Source: Antedon mediterranea
Lineage: Eukaryota; Echinodermata; Crinoidea; Comatulida; Antedonidae
DNA: 64,000 bases
Direction: 5' to 3'
Assembly (NCBI RefSeq): GCF_964355755.1
Contig: NC_092673.1
Span: 18,049,001-18,113,000, forward strand
Positions 1 through 12,700 of this stretch are shown piece by piece. The notes under the pieces are model-generated. The model was not told where the DNA came from and made no database searches. It saw only the letters and a program-made list of their open reading frames with translations. The number at the start of each line of letters is the position of its first letter. The stretch's first letter is position 1. The position numbers and the translations under genes were made by a program.

Positions 1-680
1 GTTTATTTTTTTAATTTTATTAATTTTTTATAACTCCTTTTCTTTAACAGATATTCATTTAATAGGGTGTTAGTTTTGTATTTTCTATATTTATTAAGAA
101 TGCTACGAATAATAATTTTCTTTTTTATGCATTGACGATCAAACCATGTATTCTTGGGCAATTTTTTTTTTGTATTTGTGTTTGTTTTTTTGTATTTATG
201 TACATTTATAGTACACTGGTTTTCATTAGGTGTTAAAAATCAGTACCGGAAGTATGTACAAACTTTCTCTACCATTGAGTATAAATTCTAGAAGTTGCAC
301 TTAATTTACTGAAATTTCCCATTACCTAAATTTATATGTAAATTCATTAAACTGCTTATTGGTCTCATATTGTTAACATCTAAACATTTGTTTGTACAAT
401 TTTATGAAATATGTATTTTATTAATGTTTACATTTTGTGATTGATATTGTACAGTAAGTAGATTTTAATGATTACTTACATTAAGTAATAGGCTAACAAT
501 CACTAGATCTGATCCATGGTAAGATATTATATTTTGTTTTCATTTATCAATAATGATAATTAGGATTTTATCACATTATTTAGCAGTAATTGTTGTTGTT
601 TGTATTTACAAAAAAAACCAATTTCACATAATATCTGTTGTCAGTATTTATAAACGTTCATGATTATGATTCCTTTCCAG
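1..680 (+). other. Intron of gene 1, paralogous to 59.58-60.07 kb
   Basis: No coding sequence seen. From about 220 to 680 it is nearly the same as the intron before the 60075 exon (shared gtgttaaaaatcagtac, ccattgagtataaattc, cactagatctga). The last 20 bases are the pyrimidine-rich acceptor. Confidence 0.7.
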
Positions 681-794
681 GATGGTAACACTCCATTACA
701 GTCATATCTGTGGAGTGTATATACACCTACCTTAGAAATAGTGACGTGTCTCATTCAGCATGGGGCACCATTGGCATTAGCATTGCAAAATAAG
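681..794 (+). CDS. Gene 1 exon: ankyrin repeat (38 codons)
   Basis: The acceptor tcctttccag lies directly before GATGGTAACACTCC and the donor is AAATAAG|gtaaat. The exon is phase 0 at both ends, so it can be duplicated or lost without shifting frame. It encodes DGNTPLQSYL, then PTLEIVTCLIQHGAPLALALQNK (shown here in two pieces), the G-TPL turn and helix pair of an ankyrin repeat. A duplicated GCATTA makes LALAL, two residues longer than the sister exons. It is closely related to the exons at 2662, 57724, 58488, 60075, 60415 and 60741. Confidence 0.85.
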
Positions 795-3700
795 GTAAAT
801 GTACAGGGATTTGCTAGTGTAATAGGCTAACATTCTATAGATCTGCTGAAGTAAACCATTCAATGAGAGAAAAAAGTAAGCACATTAACAAAAATCAAAT
901 TTTATTAAAACAAACCAAATAAAAAAATAACTAAATAGTTATATATGATTTATGATAACTGATTTAAAGTGTAAAGTCTAATTAATTGTAAATATGAAAT
1001 AAAATTCGACAACTACTAAACAACTAAAAAATGTTTATGTTAAAAAAATTAATAGAATCTGATTTTAATAAAAAATGATTATTAATTAAAAACCTGCTCC
1101 CTCCCTTACCTTACAAAAAATGCTTCTGTCAGTCTATCCAGCTAATTATGAACATGGCCTTAAAGAAATCCGTTTCCAACCTAGGGTCTTTTTGTGCAAA
1201 CATTTGCCACAAAATGAAGAGAAATGTACACAATGTTTTGTTAGTTTTCAAAATCTAAATTGTTTGAGTAATGCAATTTAATAAAGAAAAGTAATATGAA
1301 ATTAGTCTTTTCAAACTGAATGCTTTTAAGAAAAGTTCCGTCTCTTATCTTATGACTTTTTTGAAAAAATTAATTCTCGTTAAAATATAATATACTAGTA
1401 AGTGCTCACAGATGCTTCTCGAATACATGAACTTTGGTAAATAACTGAAAATTGCACTGTACACAAAGCAATACAGATATGATGGAATTTATGTATTCAA
1501 ATATAATTTTCATCCTGAGAATGACCTTAATTTTGTTTATTGCATGGTATTGTTCACCAAATTTCTGTCTTGGTACATTTGATGATGGGATGGTACTGTA
1601 TCAGGCTTCATGATATGATATGATCTTCATCGAGGCAAATGATAAATTTGTTTTGATCGTCAATATTCATTCATTCATTCATTCAGGCTTATCGCCTGAC
1701 TTTATTTACTTTAGGCCTCTGGCCCCTAGTAATTAATAAAATAATAATTACATTGAAAAATAAAGCAATTTATGGTCACAAGATAAATGAATTAATTAAT
1801 TTCGTTCTCTAAGCAAAACATATATCTTAACTTATTAGCATGATAAATATATTTAGATAGATTATCAATAATTATTGAATCCTGTGATAATATTAAACGG
1901 CAGAATTTAAAAGTATTTGGATTTTCAAAAAGAAGGTATAAATTTTTTTCTGATTTCCTTGTAACGAGAGCAAACTGTAACAAAATGATATTCATCTTCA
2001 ACTTCATTTATATCACATATTTTACATAACCTATTTCTGCGTTCTATTCTTTTCCAGTACAGTAAGTAGATAACCATAATAAATGCACCCGCTCCCAAAG
2101 TAATAATGACTTATCTATTCTATTAGGGAATAACTCTCAGGGTAAAAGAACTTTTGTTTATAGATCAACTAAATTATGGAATTCTCTACCAAATAACACA
2201 AAATCAGAACTGCATAATATGTCTTTGGCAACTTTTAAATCTTCACTATAGAAAACATATATGTATTAACCTTTTTGCCTTCACAATTGTAAATAGTTTT
2301 ATATCTGTTTTCTTTCCTTTTATTTTTCTTTTTTTTTTATTTTTGTTGTAAATATGTTTACTGAACCACTTTGGAAATCAGTACATTTGTATTGAAAGTG
2401 TATTTCAGTTTAAAGAAAGAAGAAATAAATAAATAAATAGATTTTAATGATTACTTACATTAAAGTAATAGGCTAACAATCACTAGATCTGATCCATGGT
2501 AAGATATTATATTTTGTTTTCATTTATCAATAATGATAATTAGGATTTTATCACATTATTTAGCAGTAATTGTTGTTGTTTATATTAACAAACAAAAAAC
2601 AATTTCACATAATGTCTGTTGTCAGTATTTATAAACATTCATGATTATGATTCCTTTCCAGTATGGTGACACTCTATTACATTCATATTTGAGGAGTACT
2701 GCACCTACCTTAGAAATAGTGACGTGTCTCATTCAGCATGGGGCACCATTAGCATTGCAAAATAAGGTAATGTACAGGGATTTGCTAGTGTAATAGGCTA
2801 ACATTCTATACATCTGATGTGGTAAACCATTCTATTTTGTTCTGGTTTACCACATTATTTAGCAGTAATTTTTACTGTATTGTCTCATATTATGGTATAT
2901 CTGCAGCATTGCAAAATAGGGTAATGTAGGCTTACAAAGAATTGTCAGGACAATTTCACATTTTATTGTTATCAGTATTTATAAACTTCAACTTCAGTAT
3001 CAATTAGCCTCCATATTAATCAATAGTATTACTACCTCAAAGAGTAGTATTATTTAATCAGACTTACAGATATAGAATTCTAAAGTGTTTGATTTTGTTC
3101 ACATTTTCTCTTTTTACACATAGCACATTCTAACAAGTTTGTTTTGATTTAGATATTCATTTATAAGTCAACTATAATTGTAATGTGTTGTTGTTGTTTT
3201 AATATTTCATTTGTATCTGGATAGTATCCAAATATTATTTTCTTTGAAAGTTTATAGTAAAACTATTTGTTGTTTTATATTATGGCTCAAACATTTTAAC
3301 ACATCTACCTACTGTTCCAAAGTAAACTTTTATTCAATTTATCTCTCTCTCTCTCTCCTCCATCTTTCAATGTTGAAGGCGGTAGACTATAAACGGCAGC
3401 GCTTAAGTTTTGGTTTGGATACAGGAGTTATAGGTGGCGCACTGTACAAATTGATGTCATTTATTGGCAAATAGTATACAAATAATGAATGTTTATGAGT
3501 GCAATGGTACAAATAATGGCACGAGGTGAATGATGAAAGGTTATATCAACGAGGCAAAGCCGAGTTGATATAACCTTTCATCATTCACCTCGTGCCATTA
3601 TTTGTACCATTACACGAATACAAAACATTCATTATTTGTTTTATATAACATCTAAATAACAAACAAAAATGTTTCAAAAAGTACTATTTAACGATCGTTG

Positions 3701-6700
3701 AATAGTGCGTACTATTGCACGCCATGTGACCCACATTCGTCCAATCAAATGACAGGAATTTATATAGGTGTTATATAATAATTTCTATTCATGTCCTAAT
3801 TTACAACCAATGTTAAAAAATAGTAAATCTACGTGTTATCACGTGATGCTCTTTCATCCAATCTCTAGATGGTAAATGTTTGAGCCATGACATAATACTG
3901 TATGTATGTGATGCGTATTAAAGTGTGTTATATTGTATATCAATAATTTCTCAAAAACTACTAATACTATACTAAACCCATTTTTTTAATAAGGATGGAA
4001 ATACACCTGTCTCTGTTTTAGAAAGTAACAGGAAGATAGGGGACCAGAGAAAAACTGAAATTTTAAACTTCTTTAAAAGTAAGTGAAGTTTTAATTATTA
4101 AAATTTTGGAATCAACTAGTTTTCATTACAAACGATAAAGATTTGATTTCTTGTTCCAAATGAAGAAGAATCAAAACTAGAAAATTAGCATTTATGATAT
4201 CATTTACATGTTCAGGTAGCAATAGATTAAATAATCCACTGGGATTGTAGTAAACATGGAAGTTGTGATATGTTGCAAGATGTAAAAACCTTATTTTTTA
4301 TGATTTGAAAATTGCAAATAAATTAGAACAATTATTTTGCCATTACAATAAAAATACACAAAAATGCAAACTTTGAATTAACAATATTGAATAAGTTAGG
4401 CCACATTTTTTTTTTTTATGGAACATCATTTTTCACATCAAATCAATCTCTTTATTCATCAATACATCAAAACAATTACACATAAAAAAAATAAAGATGT
4501 GAAGATGAACGAGACCTCCAAGAAACCCCAAGCTAGTTACAAAAAAGACATACAAAAAATAAATTCAAATATTATTTGTTGTGATATTATCAAACAACAA
4601 GGTAAATATTTACTGGGTCGGGTAGCTAGGCCTCCTTTATGTAATAAGCCTGCCTAGTTAGGCGTTGCATTCACCTAATCTTGCGAAGAATAATATACAG
4701 ATAATTACTAATTAATGATTCCTTGGCAATAAAATATTCACATCGCGTCTAGGGAGGGCTAATAACAAATGAGGGCGCTAGGTATGCATAGTTTAAATAG
4801 TTTAGTTGATTAATTTCTTCAAGCAAGTTGCGTGGTGCAACGGATGAAGCATTGTCTTGTAATGGTGTGACTAATACTTCGCAAGTTCAAGTCTCAGTAG
4901 ATGACTTTTGTTTATATATCGCAAAACGAGTGTTGCCACACGAAAATTACACTATATCAAAATATCTTCGAGAAATTACTGGATTTCATATGTTTAATGA
5001 CAGGGACACGATAATTACTCGAAAATTTCTCCGTCAATATCATCATACTCGAGGATATATACCATTTACAATTCTTGCAGTGGTACTCATGTGATGCAGT
5101 TTCAACCAATCACGTTCACATATTTACATAGGCTATGTAATATAAATATATATTTAGCCTTAGCTTGTTGGTACTGTTAGTAGGACTAACTAAAAAGAGA
5201 ACCAAAACTGAATGTGAAACTGAAAGTTGACACACTTTTATAGGCTAAGACCGATCATATTACACTTAAGTCCAATTATGGGCAATTGCAGTTGAGTTTT
5301 ACAAATAGTGTTAAATGCAATTCAACTTCAGTGGAAATGAAATGTACTGCACTTAAGTCAAATGTATTGCACTTAAGTCAAATGTATTGTACTTAAGTTG
5401 AATACAATTGTACTTCAGTGCAATGTATTTGGCTTAAGTTTAACTTGGAGGTAACTGATAAAATTGCTTGCCATAGCAGTGATGCTTCATCTTTGGTTCG
5501 CAGATTGTTATACTAAATTCTATGTGTATAATGTTAATATATGTTGTGAATTTTCAATTATGTATACAGTTCAAATATGAGTGGGATATTCTTGTTTTTG
5601 TATACTGGTCCCCCTTCCACAATACTTGACCCCTCTCAAATTTAGCATTAGATGCGCCCCTGCTTCAATAGGATCAAATCCCCCTTGTCATTCCCCCTCC
5701 CCAATGATATGTGTCATGAATATTTAAAAGTGTTGCCAAGCTGACGTGACTTTTTATATAGTTCTTTTATTTTAAAAATTATATGTAATTGTTTTGTTTT
5801 TGGTAATTTTTCAGATTTACCAAGTCCTGTTAGTGATCAATTTGAGAAACTAAAGGTTGAAAAACAGAATGGTGAGTTTAAGAATCATCATCAGAATTTA
5901 CTTTTCACTGAATTATAAAGTATTCTAGTATCCTTCTAAACAGGACTGTCTGTATGTCAACCAATGCATATCTGTAGATACCTTGGCTTACTACTAGTAA
6001 CAATTTCTCACTGAAAGTTCATTTATTGGGCACCAGACATTTGCAAACACTAAGTAACTAATTGATAATATAATAATGTTGATTAAAAATCCAACCAATC
6101 CAATACGAAAAAAAATAAAAAATAAACAAAGCAGAAACTGTTGGCCTACACTGTAGCTATCCACAGAATTATAGAGTATTTCAAAAAAGAGTTTGAGGGG
6201 AAAAAGTGCTTAATCAATTCAATTTCTTTTATTTCATTCTTAAATTTCATCCATACCAACAAACGTACAAACAGAAAAAAGAAAATTTGCTCTAAACTTT
6301 AAATATATAATGATATTTCTCCATCTACAATACATATGTTTGCAAACACAAGCAACAAGAATTTTACAACTATTCAACATACATTGCATGAAACCTTAGA
6401 TAGATTTTTGCATATACTCATTAAGGGAAAGGACACTATGTTCAATAAACATCATACTGATGGCACTACTGATTCTAGAGACATTCAGTATATGGCGCAG
6501 AGCATTATTTTAGCATACATTAAGAGATCTAATTGTCTTAGATGGTCACACCAAAGGGCAGCATAATAAAGATTAATACAATAAGATCTAAAGAGGCAAC
6601 ATAACATTATATTAGTAATTTGCGATTGAGTGAATCCCACCCTGTCTAACTCCATTAGATACTGGTAAATGGAATATATATGTTGTACAGGAGAGGGGAC

Positions 6701-9700
6701 ATAACCCCACCCTGTCTAACTCCATTAGATACAGGTAAATGGAATATATATGTTGTACAGGAGAGGGGACATAACCCCACCCTGTCTAACTCCATTAGAT
6801 ACAGGTAAATGGAATATATATGTTGTACAGGAGAGGGGACATAACCCCACCCTGTCTAACTCCATTAGATACTGGTAAATGGAATATATATGTTGTAGAG
6901 GAGAGGGGACATAACCCCACCCTGTCTAACTCCATTAGAGACTGTAAATGGAATATATATGTTGTACAGGAGAGGGGACATAACCCCACCCTGTCTAACT
7001 CCATTAGATACTGGTAAATGGAATATATATGTTGTACAGGAGAGGGGACATAACCCCACCCTGTCTAACTCCATTAGATACTGGTAAATGGAATATATAT
7101 GTTGTACAGGAGAGGGGACATAACCCCACCCTGTCTAACTCCATTAGATACTGGTAAATGGAATATATATGTTGTACAAGAGAGGGGACATAACCGCACC
7201 CTGTCTAACTCCATTGAATACTGTAAATGGAATATATATGTTGTACAGGAGAGGGGACATAACCCCACCCTGTCTAACTCCATTAGATACTGTAAATGGA
7301 ATATATATATGTTGTACAAGAGAGGGGACATAACCCCACCCTGTCTAACTCCATTAGATACTGGTAAATGGAATATATATGTTATAAAGGAGAGGGGACA
7401 TAACCCCACCCTGCCTAACTCCATTAGATACTGGTAAATGGAATATATATGTTGTACAGGAGAGGGGACATAACCCCACCCTGTCTAACTCCATTAGATA
7501 CTGGTAAATGGAATATATATGTTGTACAGGAGAGGGGACATAACCCCACCCTGTCTAACTCCATTGGATACTGTAAATGGAATATATATGTTGTACAGGA
7601 GAGGGGACATAACCCCACCCTGTCTAACTCCATTAGATACTGGTAAATGGAATATATATGTTGTACAGGAGAGGGGACATAACCCCACCCAGTCTAACTC
7701 CATTAGATACTGGTAAATGGAATATATATGTTGTACAGGAGAGGGGACATAACCCCACCCTGTCTAACTCCATTAGATACTGGTAAATGGAATATATATG
7801 TTGTACAGGAGAGAGGACATAACCCCACCCTGTCTAACTCCATTAGATACTGGTAAATGGAATATATATGTTGTACAGGAGAGGGGACATAACCCCACCC
7901 TGTCTAACTCCATTAGATACTGGTAAATGGAATATATATGTTGTACAGGAGAGGGGACATAACCCCACCCTGTCTAACTCCATTAGAGACTGTAAATGGA
8001 ATATATATGTTGTACAGGAGAGGGGACATAACCCCACCCTGTCTAACTCCATTAGATACTGGTAAATGGAATATATATGTTGTACAGGAGAGGGGACATA
8101 ACCGCACCCTGTCTAACTCCATTAGATACTGGTAAATGGAATATATATGTTGTACAGGAGAGGGGACATAACCCCACCCTGTCTAACTCCATTAGATACT
8201 GGTAAATGGAATATATATGTTGTACAGGAGAGGGGACATAACCCCACCCTGTCTAACTCCATTAGATACTGGTAAATGGAATATATATGTTGTACAAGAG
8301 AGGGGACATAACCGCACCCTGTCTAACTCCATTGAATACTGTAAATGGAATATATATGTTGTACAGGAGAGGGGACATAACCCCACCCTGTCTAACTCCA
8401 TTAGATACTGTAAATGGAATATATATGTTGTACAGGAGAGGGGACATAACCCCACCCAGTCTAACTCCATTAGATACAGGTAAATGGAATATATATGTTG
8501 TACAGGAGAGGGGACATAACCCCACCCTGTCTAACTCCATTAGATACTGGTAAATGGAATATATATGTTATAAAGGAGAGGGGACATAACCCCACCCTGT
8601 CTAACTCCATTAGATACTGGTAAATGGAATATATATGTTGTACAGGAGAGGGGACATAACCCCACCCTGTCTAACTCCATTAGATACTGGTAAATGGAAT
8701 ATATATGTTGTACAAGAGAGGGGACATAACCCCACCCTGTCTAACTCCATTAGATACTGGTAAATGGAATATATATGTTGTACAGGAGAGGGGACATAAC
8801 CTCACCCTGTCTAACTCCATTAGATACTGGTAAATGGAATATATATGTTGTACAGGAGAGGGGACATAACCCCACCCTGTCTAACTCCATTAGATACTGT
8901 AAATGGAATATATATGTTGTACAGGAGAGGGGGCATAACCCCACCCAGTCTAACTCCATTAGATACTGGTAAATGGAACATATATGTTGTACAGGAGAGG
9001 GGACATAACCCCACCCTGTCTAACTCCATTAGATACTGGTAAATGGAATATATATGTTGTACAGGAGAGGGGACATAACCCCACCCTGTCTAACTCCATT
9101 AGATACTGGTAAATGGAATATATATGTTGTACAGGAGAGGGGACATAACCCCACCCTGTCTAACTCCATTAGATACTGGTAAATGGAATATATATGTTGT
9201 ACAGGAGAGGGGACATAACCCCACCCTGTCTAACTCCATTAGATACTGGTAAATGGAATATATATGTTGTACAGGAGAGGGGACATAACCCCACCCAGTC
9301 TAACTCCATTAGATACTGTAAATGGAATATATATGTTGTACAGGAGAGGGGACATAACCCCACCTTGTCTTACTCCATTAGATACTGGTAAATGGAATAT
9401 ATATGTTGTACAGGAGAGGGGACATAACCCCACCCAGTCTAACTCCATTAGATACTGGTAAATGGAATATATATGTTGTACAGGAGAGGGGACATAACCC
9501 CACCTTGTCTTACTCCATTAGATACTGGTAAATGGAATATATATGTTGTACAGGAGAGGGGACATAACCCCACCCTGTCTAACTCCATTAGATACTGGTA
9601 AATGGAATATATATGTTGTACAGGAGAGGGGACATAACCCCACCCTGTCTAACTCCATTAGATACTGGTAAATGGAATATATATGTTGTACAGGAGAGGG

Positions 9701-12700
9701 GACATAACCCCACCCAGTCTAACTCCATTAGATACTGGTAAATGGAATATATATGTTGTACAGGAGAGGGGACATAACCCCACCCTGTCTAACTCCATTA
9801 GATACTGGTAAATGGAATATATATGTTGTACAGGAGAGGGGACATAACCCCACCCTGTCTAACTCCATTAGATACTGGTAAATGGAATATATATGTTGTA
9901 CAGGAGAGGGGACATAACCCCACCCTGTCTAACTCCATTAGATACTGGTAAATGGAATATATATGTTGTACAGGAGAGGGGACATAACCCCACCCAGTCT
10001 AACTCCATTAGATACTGGTAAATGGAATATATATGTTGTACAGGAGAGGGGACATAACCCCACCCTGTCTAACTCCATTAGATACTAGTAAATGGAATAT
10101 ATATGTTGTACAGGAGAGGGGACATAACCCCACCCTGTCTAACTCCATTAGATACTGGTAAATGGAATATATATGTTGTACAGGAGAGGAGACATAACCC
10201 CACCCTGTCTAACTCCATTAGATACTGGTAAATGGAATATATATGTTGTACAGGAGAGGGGACATAACCCCACCCAGTCTAACTCCATTAGATACTGGTA
10301 AATGGAATATATATGTTATAAAGGAGAGGGGACATAACCCCACCCAGTCTAACTCCATTAGATACTGGTAAATGGAATATATATGTTGTACAGGAGAGGG
10401 GACATAACCCCACCCTGTCTAACTCCATACTGGTAAATGGAATATATATGTTGTACAGGAGAGGGGACATAACCCCACCCTGTCTAACTCCATTAGATAC
10501 TGGTAAATGGAATATATATGTTGTACAGGAGAGGGGACATAACCCCACCCAGTCTAACTCCATTAGATACTGGTAAATGGAATATATATGTTATAAAGGA
10601 GAGGGGACATAACCCCACCCAGTCTAACTCCATTAGATACTGGTAAATGGAATATATATGTTGTACAGGAGAGGGGACATAACCCCACCCAGTCTAACTC
10701 CATTAGATACTGGTAAATGGAATATATGTTGTACAGGAGAGGGGACATAACCCCACCCTGTCTAACTCCATTAGATACTGGTAAATGGAATATATATGTT
10801 GTACAGGAGAGGGGACATAACCCCACCCTGTCTAACTCCATTAGATACTGGTAAATGGAATATATATGTTGTACAGGAGAGGGGACATAACCCCACCCTG
10901 TCTAACTCCATTAGATACTGTAAATGGAATATACATGTTGTACAGGAGAAGGGACATAACCCCACCCTGTCTAACTCCATTAGATACTGGTAAATGGAAT
11001 ATATATGTTATACAGGAGAGAGGACATAACCCCACCCTGTCTAACTACATTAGATACTGGTAAATGGAATATATATGTTGTACAGGAGAGGGGACATAAC
11101 CCCACCCTGTCTAACTCCATTAGATACTGGTAAATGGAATGTATATGTTGTACAGGAGAGGGGACATAACCCCACCCTGTCTAACTCCATTAGATACTGT
11201 AAATGGAATATATATGTTGTACAGGAGAGGGGACATAACCCCACCCTGTCTAACTCCATTAGATACTGTAAATGGAATATATATGTTGTACAGGAGAGGG
11301 GACATAACCCCACCCTGTCTAACTCCATTAGATACTGGTAAATGGAATATATTTGTTGTACAGGAGAGGGGACATAACCCCACCCTGTCTAACTCCATTA
11401 GATACTGGTAAATGGAATATATATGTTGTACAGGAGAGGGGACATAACCCCACCCAGTCTAACTCCATTAGATACTGGTAAATGGAATATATTTGTTGTA
11501 CAGGAGAGGGGACATAACCCCACCCTGTCTAACTCCATTAGATACTGGTAAATGGAATATATTTGTTGTACAGGAGAGGGGACATAACCCCACCCTGTCT
11601 AACTCCATTAGATACTGGTAAATGGAATATATATGTTGTACAGGAGAGGGGACATAACCCCACCCAGTCTAACTCCATTAGATACTGGTAAATGGAATAT
11701 ATATGTTGTACAAGAGAGGGGACATAACCCCACCCTGTCTAACTCCATTAGATACTGGTAAATGGAATATATATGTTGTACAGGAGAGGGGACATAACCC
11801 CACCCTGTCTAACTCCATTAGATACTGGTAAATGGAATATATATGTTGTACAGGAGAGGGGACATAACCCCACCCAGTCTAACTCCATTAGATACTGGTA
11901 AATGGAATATATATGTTGTACAGGAGAGGGGACATAACCCCACCCTGTCTAACTCCATTAGATACTGGTAAATGGAATATATATGTTGTACAGGAGAGGG
12001 GACATAACCCCACCCTGTCTAACTCCATTAGATACTGTAAATGGAATATATATGTTGTACAGGAGAGGGGACATAACCCCACCCTGTCTAACTCCATTAG
12101 ATACTGGTAAATGGAATATATATGTTGTACAGGAGAGGGGACATAACCCCACCCTGTCTAACTCCATTAGATACTGTAAATGGAATATATATGTTGTACA
12201 GGAGAGGGGACATAACCCCACCCTGTCTAACTCCATTAGATACTGGTAAATGGAATATATATGTTGTACAGGAGAGGGGACATAACCCCACCCAGTCTAA
12301 CTCCATTAGATACTGTAAATGGAATATATATGTTGTACAGGAGAGGGGACATAACCCCACCCTGTCTAACTCCATTAGATACTGGTAAATGGAATATATA
12401 TGTTGTACAGGAGAGGGGACATAACCCCACCCTGTCTAACTCCATTAGATACTGTAAATGGAATATATATGTTGTATAGGAGAGGGGACATAACCCCACC
12501 CTGTCTAACTCCATTAGATACTGTAAATGGAATATATATGTTGTACAGGAGAGGGGACATAACCCCACCCTGTCTAACTCCATTAGATACTGGTAAATGG
12601 AATATATATGTTGTACAGGAGAGGGGACATAACCCCACCCAGTCTAACTCCATTAGATACTGTAAATGGAATATATATGTTGTACAGGAGAGGGGACATA

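Larger units (their letters stand above)
4079..5814 (+). other. Intron of gene 1
   Basis: 4079-4560 is paralogous to 63151-63600 (shared caaatcaatctctttattc and gacctcca). The remainder holds a SINE-like head near 4830 and the short tandem repeat at 5341-5450. The open frame 4828-5094 has no recognisable domain and overlaps the SINE-like boxes, so I do not call it a gene. Confidence 0.5.

Noticed and set aside
4828-5094. 88-codon ORF
   Set aside because: It starts inside a SINE-like A/B-box region, has no domain and no splice or paralogue support; gene 2's matching intron does not preserve it.
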